Below are positions 7,117 to 11,881 of a DNA stretch of 11,881 nucleotides, piece after piece. Position numbers and translations under genes: made by a program. Source of the DNA: Cyclobacteriaceae bacterium (GTDB lineage Bacteria; Bacteroidota; Bacteroidia; Cytophagales; Cyclobacteriaceae); contig VFKK01000195.1 in the NCBI GenBank assembly GCA_009885605.1, positions 1 to 11,881 of the forward strand. The letters are read 5' to 3'. Position 1 is the stretch's first letter; each line of letters opens with the position of its first letter. The notes beneath the pieces were generated by a model. It was not told the origin of the DNA. It made no database searches and worked only from the letters and a program-made list of their open reading frames with translations.

Positions 7117-7122
7117 TACACC

Positions 7123-7686
7123 ATGAAAAAAATAACGATCTATTGCGGTTCTAAAAAAGGAAATTCCGGCGTCTATGAAGCAGGAGCAAGAGCCCTGGCT
7201 CAGGAGATGATCAAGCGCGATCATTCTCTTGTTTATGGAGCAGGACGAGTAGGTTTGATGGGTGTGATCGCTGACGAGATGCTGGCAGCAGGCATGGAAG
7301 TTTTGGGGATAATCCCGCAGAAACTCGTAGATCGGGAAGTAGCACATACCGGATGCACCGAACTGATCATTGTCGAAACTATGCGGGATCGTAAATGGCT
7401 GATGGCCGAGCGGGGAGATGGATTCATCGCCATGCCGGGAGGAATTGGAACACTTGAGGAACTCTTCGAAATCATGACCCTCAATCAGCTTCATTATATC
7501 CAAAAGCCTCTCGCTTTATACAATGTGAATGGATATTTTGACAAGCTGATCGATTTTTTGGATCATGCGATGGAGGAAGGATTTCTTTATCCCGAGCAGG
7601 AGGAAATGCTGATTATCTCCGACGATCCGGTTGATTTGTTGGATCAAATGGCAGCCTACCAAGCGAGAAGACCTGCGGATTGGTGA
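7123..7686 (+). CDS. LOG family protein (TIGR00730), putative nucleoside 5'-monophosphate phosphoribohydrolase
   Basis: A 187-residue Rossmann-fold cytoplasmic enzyme. LOG proteins cleave the N-glycosidic bond of nucleoside 5'-monophosphates (cytokinin nucleotides in plants, AMP-like substrates in many bacteria), releasing the base and ribose 5-phosphate. Visible motifs are IYCGSKKGN (6-14), YGAGRVGLMG (38-47, usually YGGGxxGLMG), MRDRK (87-91) and the signature PGGIGTLEE (105-113) with the catalytic Glu. Start choice: an in-frame ATG at 7060 would add 21 hydrophobic residues not seen in the family and would cover the promoter. The ATG at 7123 begins MKKITIYCGS as expected. It diverges from rdgB, another nucleotide-cleaving enzyme. 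Bacterial substrates are poorly defined and cytokinin production should not be assumed. Confidence 0.95.
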   Translation: MKKITIYCGSKKGNSGVYEAGARALAQEMIKRDHSLVYGAGRVGLMGVIADEMLAAGMEVLGIIPQKLVDREVAHTGCTELIIVETMRDRKWLMAERGDGFIAMPGGIGTLEELFEIMTLNQLHYIQKPLALYNVNGYFDKLIDFLDHAMEEGFLYPEQEEMLIISDDPVDLLDQMAAYQARRPADW

Positions 7687-7842
7687 AAATGTCTGTTGAC
7701 GGATGACTGATGAACGATGCTTCGAAAAGCTAAGCACAAATGATTGAAGCAAAATTTCAAAATAGTGGTTTTGTATACGAATGTCAAAGGTTCTCCATGA
7801 CCTGGTTAATCGTACCTCGTAATTCGTCATTTTGATTTTTGA

Positions 7843-7875
7843 TTGTTTCTCAAAAGAATAAGTTTTGTACTTTTG
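7843..7875 (+). promoter_or_regulatory. Putative promoter for the 167-residue gene (TTG-N22-TACTTTTG)
   Basis: TTG at 7843-7845 and an exact TAnnTTTG match (TACTTTTG, 7868-7875) are separated by 22 nt, close to the Bacteroidota -33/-7 arrangement. The predicted start of transcription is about 12-16 nt before the ATG at 7895. This is one of the two most complete promoter matches in the window. Confidence 0.55.
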
Positions 7876-7894
7876 GCTATCAAATCAGACCCTG

Positions 7895-8398
7895 ATGATT
7901 CAAAAGCTTTTCCCGCTTGACAAAAATTACATCCTTCGACACGCGCAGTCCGTGCTGGAAGAGGAAATGATCGACCGGATGGTTTTTGAATTGAAGCGAT
8001 CTTATACTTTTTTATACAACCCGCTTCGTCTGATGGATCAGACATACGCTCAGGTTCTCGATACGTATGATTTTCCTAGGGAAAGAGCCCGCATGATTTA
8101 CCGCCAACTTTGCGGAATCTACCGCTACAAGCATGGAGATAACCAACTGGAATTACTCTTTGACGGGAGAACCCACTTCGAAAAATTTCAGGAAGACTGG
8201 TCGGATGCGTTGGTCGGGTATGCTCAGGAACTGGGAATCCACGAGCAATACGTAAAAACCATGCTCAGAATGACGCTGCTTTTTGACACCGAAACTCGCG
8301 CTGAATGGGCCGAAAACCACTGCAAAGCTTTTATCAATCAGTACTTCGAACTGAAAGTTGTCAAGCGACAGGGTGAGTTGAGGCTAAAAGTGGGGTAA
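7895..8398 (+). CDS. Hypothetical protein, 167 residues, no recognised family
   Basis: I do not recognise this protein. It is soluble, without signal peptide or membrane helix, and looks mostly alpha-helical with many charged and aromatic residues. Notable segments are RHAQSVLEEEMIDRMVFELK (15-34), FPRERARMIYRQL (60-72), YRYKHGDNQLELLFDG (76-91) and TETRAEWAENHCKAF (132-146). The basic C-terminus is VVKRQGELRLKVG. Two cysteines (73, 143) are isolated. The frame opens with a TTG at 7865, but that lies upstream of the -7 box. The ATG at 7895 follows the promoter by 20 nt and is preferred. It is monocistronic by position: 208 nt after the LOG gene and convergent with ruvB. Codon use looks like that of its neighbours, so it is probably a real lineage-conserved gene. 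Confidence is in the coding call, not in any function. Confidence 0.83.
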   Translation: MIQKLFPLDKNYILRHAQSVLEEEMIDRMVFELKRSYTFLYNPLRLMDQTYAQVLDTYDFPRERARMIYRQLCGIYRYKHGDNQLELLFDGRTHFEKFQEDWSDALVGYAQELGIHEQYVKTMLRMTLLFDTETRAEWAENHCKAFINQYFELKVVKRQGELRLKVG

Positions 8399-8400
8399 TA

Positions 8401-8424
8401 AATGATCCGAAAATTCAGATCATT
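8401..8424. terminator. Hairpin between convergent genes, possible bidirectional terminator
   Basis: A perfect 7-bp stem (AATGATC with GATCATT) surrounds a 10-nt loop that can pair a little further (GA with TC). It starts 2 nt after the stop of the 167-residue gene and lies 26 nt past the ruvB stop, where transcripts from both sides meet. Neither strand has a clear T tract, so termination strength is uncertain. Confidence 0.4.
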
Positions 8425-8449
8425 AAATCCAAAAATCTCACTTCGCAAT

Positions 8450-9481
8450 TCACAAATCAAACAAGCTTCCACTTCCGGGAATCGGCTTGATTTTCAAATG
8501 ATTGTAAGCCAATTCCGTGGCCATTCTCCCTCGGGAAGTTCGCTTCATATAGCCTTCCTGAATCAGAAAAGGCTCATAAACTTCCTCAATCGTTTCTGAT
8601 TCTTCCCCACAAGCGGTCGCAATCGTGCTGAGTCCCACCGGTCCACCTTTGAACTTCTCGATGATGGTCAGCAAGATTTTGTTGTCCATTTCGTCCAGCC
8701 CGTTTTCATCTACATTAAGGGCATTGAGTGCAATTTTGGCGATTTCCAGCGTGATTGTTCCGTTGCCTTTTACCTCAGCAAAGTCCCGGGTTCGGCGAAG
8801 GAGATTATTGGCAATCCTCGGTGTTCCTCTGCTACGGCGAGCTATTTCATACGCCGCTACTTCGTCAATCGGTGTTTGCAAAATACCAGCGGAGCGGGTG
8901 ACGATATCAGTTAGCAATTTGGCATCGTAATATTCCAATCGGGAATTGATCCCAAATCTTGCCCGAAGCGGAGATGTCAGCAAACCCGAGCGAGTAGTCG
9001 CTCCGATCAAGGTAAACGGACTAAGTGAAATCTGTACAGATCGGGCATTAGGGCCTGAGTCCAGCATGATGTCGATCCGGAAATCCTCCATCGCGGAATA
9101 GAGATATTCCTCAACAATTGGATTCAGACGATGGATTTCATCTATAAAAAGGACATCGCCTTCTTCCAGATTTGTCAGCAAACCCGCCAAATCAGAAGGT
9201 TTGTCCAAGACAGGACCAGATGTAATTTTGATCCCCGCCTGCAATTCGTTTGCGATGATATAACTCAGCGTGGTCTTGCCTAATCCAGGAGGTCCATGGA
9301 GGAGAACGTGATCCAGCGGTTCATTCCGGCCTTTCGCAGCCATTACAAACACACGCAGATTTTCCAAAATCTTGGCCTGTCCCGTAAAATCCTCAAAACT
9401 CAAGGGGCGCAATGCCTTCTCAAATTCCTTGTCTTTTGGGGTGAGGTTTTCTTCGTCTCCTTTCAGGTAATCTTCTCTCAT
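8450..9481 (-). CDS. ruvB: Holliday junction ATP-dependent DNA helicase RuvB
   Basis: The AAA+ motor of the RuvABC complex, driving branch migration of Holliday junctions in recombination and repair. From the ATG at 9481 the protein has 343 residues, typical for the family. An in-frame start at 9544 would add 21 residues of non-family sequence and cover the promoter box. Motifs in order: RPLSFEDFTGQ (25-35), Walker A GPPGLGKTT (63-71), Walker B LFIDEIHRL (111-119), sensor 1 GATTRSG (160-166), PLRARFG (171-177) with the arginine-finger region, sensor 2 RGTPRIANN (218-226), and a C-terminal winged helix with RTSRGRMATELAYNHL (314-329) for DNA contact. All key residues are present. It stands alone, without ruvA or ruvC nearby, as is common in Bacteroidota. 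It diverges from apbE and converges on the 167-residue gene. Confidence 0.98.
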   Translation of the reverse strand: MREDYLKGDEENLTPKDKEFEKALRPLSFEDFTGQAKILENLRVFVMAAKGRNEPLDHVLLHGPPGLGKTTLSYIIANELQAGIKITSGPVLDKPSDLAGLLTNLEEGDVLFIDEIHRLNPIVEEYLYSAMEDFRIDIMLDSGPNARSVQISLSPFTLIGATTRSGLLTSPLRARFGINSRLEYYDAKLLTDIVTRSAGILQTPIDEVAAYEIARRSRGTPRIANNLLRRTRDFAEVKGNGTITLEIAKIALNALNVDENGLDEMDNKILLTIIEKFKGGPVGLSTIATACGEESETIEEVYEPFLIQEGYMKRTSRGRMATELAYNHLKIKPIPGSGSLFDL

Positions 9482-9499
9482 ATCAGTAGGGTGCTCCCA

Positions 9500-9507
9500 C
9501 AAATATA
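9500..9507 (-). promoter_or_regulatory. Putative -7 box (TATATTTG) for ruvB
   Basis: An exact TAnnTTTG match on the minus strand, 18 nt before the ruvB ATG. No TTG lies at the -33 position. It supports the ATG at 9481 over the longer frame, which would begin upstream of this box. Confidence 0.5.
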
Positions 9508-9576
9508 GAAAAATACAGGTCCCCCCATCCGGATTTTTGAGCACGCATGTTTCAGATTAAACCGAAAAATAAGGGT

Positions 9577-9584
9577 TAAATTCG
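9577..9584 (+). promoter_or_regulatory. Putative -7 box (TAAATTCG) for apbE
   Basis: This matches TAnnTTYG, the same TTCG variant as in front of the LOG gene, and lies 16 nt before the apbE ATG. A TTTC at 9550-9553, 23 nt upstream, could act as a degenerate -33 element. Support is moderate to low. Confidence 0.35.
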
Positions 9585-9600
9585 CGCAACAAATAATTGA

Positions 9601-10668
9601 ATGATGACCTCAAACGCTCGAAAAAATATAATTTATTCTGCAGTTCTCCTGGTAGTGATCATGGCAGTTTACTTCTGGAGAAGCAATCAAGCCGGAGAAA
9701 CTGTGTCTGAGGTAGTTGAGGTTACAACCGGAAAACTGACGTTGGCTGGTAAAACGATGGGTACGACTTATAATATTGTGTACCTGGATGAGGCGAATCG
9801 CGATTTTCAAACTTCTATCGATTCGCTTCTGGTGGTTTTTAATCAAAGCCTTTCTACCTACGTCCCCGATTCGGAATTGAGCAAATTCAATCTCGGTGAC
9901 ACAATTGATTTTAAATTGCCATATTTCTTACCGGTTTTGAAGGCATCAAAAGCAGTTTTTGAAAAAACTGGCGGAGCATTTGACCCGACAGTTGGACCTC
10001 TGGTCAATGTCTGGGGTTTTGGACCTGTCGGGGCTGAATTGAAAGACAGCACTGATATCAATCTCCTGCTAAAACTGGTCGGTTTTGATAAAATCGAGTT
10101 TGATGAACAGCAGCTTCGTAAAAAAATCCCTGGTATTTACCTCGATTTCAGCGCTATTGCCAAAGGCTATGGAGTTGATGTAGTTGGAGAATTTTTGATT
10201 GGAAAGGGAATTGAAAATTTCCTAATCGAAATTGGAGGTGAATTGGTAGCACGCGGAGTAAATGAAAAAGGCGAATTATGGAAAGTTGGTGTCAATCGTC
10301 CCGAGGAATCAGCCAATGCAAGTGAGTTAATCAGCATCATCGCACTGCAGGATCGAGGGATGGCTACTTCCGGAAACTACCGCAATTATTATGTTAAAGA
10401 TTCGGTGAAAATCTCACATACCATTAATCCGGCAACCGGCTATCCGGTGAATCATAATTTGCTTAGCGCTACGGTTTTGGCAAAAGATTGTATGACAGCT
10501 GATGCCTACGCCACTGCACTGATGGTGATGGGAACAGAGAAAGCAATTGCCTTGGATATTGCCCTGAAAGAGATTGAAGTCTTCCTTGTATACAGTGATT
10601 CAATAGGAGGATTTAAGACCTATGCCAGCGAAACCCTGAAGCCATTCTTGTCCTTTGTCCAAGACTAG
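9601..10668 (+). CDS. apbE: FAD:protein FMN transferase (ApbE family)
   Basis: A 355-residue membrane-anchored flavin transferase that uses FAD to attach FMN covalently to Thr or Ser of target proteins such as NqrB/NqrC, RnfD/RnfG or other FMN-binding-domain proteins, on the outer face of the cytoplasmic membrane. An N-terminal hydrophobic helix (about 9-26) is followed by the ApbE domain. Motifs are MGTTYNI (53-59), GAFDPTVGPLVNVWGFG (125-141), LDFSAIAKGYGVD (181-193), IEIGGE (209-214), MATSGNY (254-260), HTINPATGYPV (273-283) and MTADAYATALMVMG (298-311), the last with the Mg-binding Asp/Thr region. No lipobox Cys follows the hydrophobic helix, so it looks like a signal anchor rather than the lipoprotein form seen in enterobacteria. 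ATG at 9601 or the next codon (9604) is the start. No target protein gene is adjacent, so the substrate is unknown. Confidence 0.96.
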   Translation: MMTSNARKNIIYSAVLLVVIMAVYFWRSNQAGETVSEVVEVTTGKLTLAGKTMGTTYNIVYLDEANRDFQTSIDSLLVVFNQSLSTYVPDSELSKFNLGDTIDFKLPYFLPVLKASKAVFEKTGGAFDPTVGPLVNVWGFGPVGAELKDSTDINLLLKLVGFDKIEFDEQQLRKKIPGIYLDFSAIAKGYGVDVVGEFLIGKGIENFLIEIGGELVARGVNEKGELWKVGVNRPEESANASELISIIALQDRGMATSGNYRNYYVKDSVKISHTINPATGYPVNHNLLSATVLAKDCMTADAYATALMVMGTEKAIALDIALKEIEVFLVYSDSIGGFKTYASETLKPFLSFVQD

Positions 10669-10674
10669 AATGGT

Positions 10675-10718
10675 AAATGCAACATTATTGAATTTCTAAA
10701 TGCAACATTATTGAATTT
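10675..10718. repeat. Two tandem copies of a 21-bp sequence at 23-bp period, probable operator
   Basis: Positions 10675-10695 and 10698-10718 are identical (each AAA followed by TGCAACATTATTGAATTT) and start exactly 23 bp apart, about two helical turns. Each copy contains an imperfect palindrome TGCAA-CATTA-TTGAA, one base short of a perfect TGCAA-N5-TTGCA dyad. The pair ends 4 bp before the predicted -7 box of the ZIP transporter gene and covers the -33 region. That placement suits repressor binding. A Fur-family (Zur-like) or MntR/DtxR-like metalloregulator is inferred from the gene controlled, not from a known motif. Confidence 0.7.
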
Positions 10719-10721
10719 TCT

Positions 10722-10729
10722 TACCTTTG
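10722..10729 (+). promoter_or_regulatory. Putative -7 box (TACCTTTG) for the ZIP transporter gene
   Basis: An exact TAnnTTTG match. It follows the tandem repeat by 3 bp and would give a leader of about 50 nt before the ATG at 10786. No TTG sits at the ideal -33 position; that region is occupied by repeat copy 2, consistent with regulated initiation. Confidence 0.55.
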
Positions 10730-10785
10730 CATGATTCTTTCTATACCCTTTTCTCCAAATGAGTTGAGAAGAGCTCATTCAGATC

Positions 10786-11538
10786 ATGCAACTAAACTTT
10801 ATCCTTCTTTTTCTTACTGCTTTTATTTCCGGGATGTTGGTGTTTTTCGCACCAAATTTCCGCGATAAGTATTTTAAGATGGTTCTTGTTTTTGCAGGTT
10901 CCTACCTCTTTTCGATCACAATCCTTCACATCATCCCGGAGCTTTTTGACAGTGGCTATAGCAGCAGCCGAATGGGACTTTACATTTTAATTGGTTTTTT
11001 GCTTCAGCAGTTGTTGGAGTTTTGTTCGAGCGGAGTAGAGCACGGTCATATTCATAAGCACCAATCCGAAACTTCCAAGGGAGTTTTTACCTTGATGCTG
11101 GGTCTTTTTATACATGCTTTTCTGGAGGGAACCCTACTTTCCCACGGAAGTGTGATTACCGGGGATGCTACTGACACAGGCCATATGCATAACAACAACA
11201 CGATTTTGATGGGTATTATTCTCCACAAAGGGCCTGCAGCATTTGCTTTGGCGGCAGTACTTTCTGCCTCATTAAGCAAAAAGTGGACGTTGATTTTATT
11301 GACGATTTTTGCGCTTGCCTCCCCGATGGGAATGCTTTCCAGTGCGTTTCTTTTTGAGCAGGGAATTCTTCAGAAAGAGGGTGTCGGAATTCTCTACGGA
11401 TTGGTGACCGGTGGATTTTTACATATTTCTACCACTATCTTTTTTGAGAGTAGTCCTCATCACAAATTCCAGATGAATAAGCTGATCGTTAGTTTTTTGG
11501 CGGCTGGTTTGGCGATGGCTTCAGAATATTTCATTTAA
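10786..11538 (+). CDS. ZIP family metal transporter
   Basis: A 250-residue inner-membrane transporter with eight predicted helices (about 3-22, 32-52, 63-82, 98-118, 137-161, 166-189, 199-221, 231-249). It probably imports Zn(II) or another divalent metal. The metal-site motif of TM4 is HAFLEG (110-115), and TM5 has HKGPAAFAL (147-155). Lys148 replaces the Glu of the HExP motif found in ZupT/GufA-type proteins, which makes TM5 resemble eukaryotic ZIP subfamily II and predicts an altered metal centre. The TM3-TM4 loop is His-rich (EHGHIHKHQ, 85-93), a usual cytoplasmic metal-binding feature of ZIPs. A second His/Asn-rich loop (HMHNNN, 133-138) lies on the other side. It is preceded by a tandem operator-like repeat. 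Metal specificity cannot be read from the sequence. Confidence 0.92.
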   Translation: MQLNFILLFLTAFISGMLVFFAPNFRDKYFKMVLVFAGSYLFSITILHIIPELFDSGYSSSRMGLYILIGFLLQQLLEFCSSGVEHGHIHKHQSETSKGVFTLMLGLFIHAFLEGTLLSHGSVITGDATDTGHMHNNNTILMGIILHKGPAAFALAAVLSASLSKKWTLILLTIFALASPMGMLSSAFLFEQGILQKEGVGILYGLVTGGFLHISTTIFFESSPHHKFQMNKLIVSFLAAGLAMASEYFI

Positions 11539-11574
11539 AGGAAAAATTACGTTTCTCTATTCGATATTTTCTAA

Positions 11575-11596
11575 CCGCTCAATCAGTCGATTGCGG
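11575..11596 (+). other. Small hairpin after the ZIP gene
   Basis: CCG and CAATC, separated by a 2-nt bulge, pair with GATTG and CGG around a 4-nt loop (AGTC). It is 37 nt after the ZIP stop. No T tract follows, so it is at best a weak terminator or 3'-end stabiliser. Confidence 0.3.
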
Positions 11597-11657
11597 AAGA
11601 TTATGGGGTGTTTTGGGGCAATTCCCAAAAAAGTTTGATTAATTCGTGGAAAACAGC

Positions 11658-11689
11658 TTGGTTTCTACAGCTTGCTATAAGTAGCTTCA
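11658..11689 (+). promoter_or_regulatory. Putative promoter for the DUF4212 gene (TTG-N21-TAGCTTCA)
   Basis: TTG at 11658-11660 and TAGCTTCA at 11682-11689 give a degenerate -33/-7 pair with a 21-nt spacer and a leader of about 30 nt. The octamer ACAGCTTG occurs twice across the region (11653-11660 and 11667-11674), offset by 14 bp. The -7 match is imperfect, so confidence is low. Confidence 0.3.
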
Positions 11690-11726
11690 TACCCGGAACT
11701 CTTTTTACATCCTGATCCACAAACCC

Positions 11727-11881
11727 ATGCCTTCCCAACCTGAAAAAATGAGAGCTTATTGGAGGAAAAATCTCCAGACTCTTTTGATCCTTTTGCTGAT
11801 TTGGTTCATTGTTTCATTCGGATTCGGAATCCTTCTGGTGGAGCCTCTCAACGAATTCAGACTTGGAGGTTATAAGCTTGG
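11727..11881 (+). CDS. DUF4212 domain protein, sodium:solute symporter small subunit (partial)
   Basis: The first 51 codons, cut by the window end. After a short polar start (MPSQPEKMRA), the sequence YWRKNLQTLLILLLIWF leads into a first transmembrane helix. It continues VSFGFGILLVEPLNEFRLGG, the characteristic N-terminal half of DUF4212 (TIGR03647) proteins. These are two-helix proteins of about 80-100 residues encoded directly before an SSS-family symporter of the ActP-like type, probably for acetate or other short organic acids. The symporter itself would lie just outside the window. An internal ATG at 11748 (MRAYWRKN) is an alternative start. The assignment is by recognised sequence pattern and is fairly secure; the transported substrate is inferred. 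Confidence 0.9.
   Translation, partial: MPSQPEKMRAYWRKNLQTLLILLLIWFIVSFGFGILLVEPLNEFRLGGYKL

Noticed and set aside
7060..7122. Hydrophobic N-terminal extension (signal peptide) on the LOG protein
   Set aside because: LOG proteins are cytoplasmic and begin at the first beta strand; the extension spans the likely promoter.
7827..8045. 72-residue minus-strand frame
   Set aside because: Antisense shadow of the 167-residue gene, without promoter or family resemblance.
9482..9544. Longer N-terminus for RuvB
   Set aside because: The extra 21 residues do not resemble RuvB and cover the predicted -7 box.
10731..10785. Upstream ATG and out-of-frame reading frame before the ZIP gene
   Set aside because: The ATG is only 2 nt after the -7 box and so lies upstream of the expected transcription start.
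1..11881. CRISPR array, IS element, prophage, tRNA or rRNA
   Set aside because: No spaced repeat series, transposase, integrase, terminal inverted repeats or cloverleaf-like sequence was seen; the only tandem repeat is the two-copy operator-like element at 10675-10718.

Overview
The window comes from a Bacteroidota genome, most likely Cytophagales and plausibly the family Cyclobacteriaceae (Algoriphagus-like). The evidence is a fused SecD-SecF protein of 988 residues, promoter -7 boxes of the form TAnnTTTG (with a TAnnTTCG variant), little sign of Shine-Dalgarno sequences, moderate GC content, and a DUF4212/sodium-solute symporter locus. The genus is inference. There are 14 genes, two of them cut by the window edges. 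I see no rRNA, tRNA, CRISPR array, insertion sequence or prophage. No gene-free stretch exceeds about 210 bases.

Left part (1-2065, minus strand). A compact signalling operon reads leftward: a 129-residue soluble protein ending in CPPRCQY, a predicted 7-TM membrane protein of 249 residues, a NarX/LytS-like sensor histidine kinase with almost no input domain, and the first 41 residues of a NarL/LuxR-type response regulator. Tight spacing (14 nt gap, 8 nt overlap, 38 nt gap) suggests one transcript. The likely arrangement is a split sensor in which the 7-TM protein senses and the kinase transmits.

Middle-left (2146-6913, minus strand). rdgB (nucleotide-pool sanitation) and udk (pyrimidine salvage) form a pair that ends at a long imperfect hairpin. 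Next come a small two-TM protein of unknown function, a predicted secDF promoter, and secDF, which ends at a clear intrinsic terminator.

Middle-right (7123-9481). A LOG-family phosphoribohydrolase gene diverges from rdgB. It is followed by a conserved-looking 167-residue protein of unknown function, which converges on ruvB (Holliday junction branch migration, minus strand).

Right part (9601-11881, plus strand). apbE (FAD:protein FMN transferase) diverges from ruvB. Next is a ZIP-family metal transporter, preceded by a striking 23-bp-period tandem repeat of an imperfect palindrome just upstream of its promoter, probably a metalloregulator operator. The window ends inside a DUF4212 gene, the small subunit of a sodium:solute symporter.

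Most genes are housekeeping. The best candidates for undescribed biology are the four-gene split-sensor operon, the tandem operator before the ZIP gene, and the small membrane ORF upstream of secDF.
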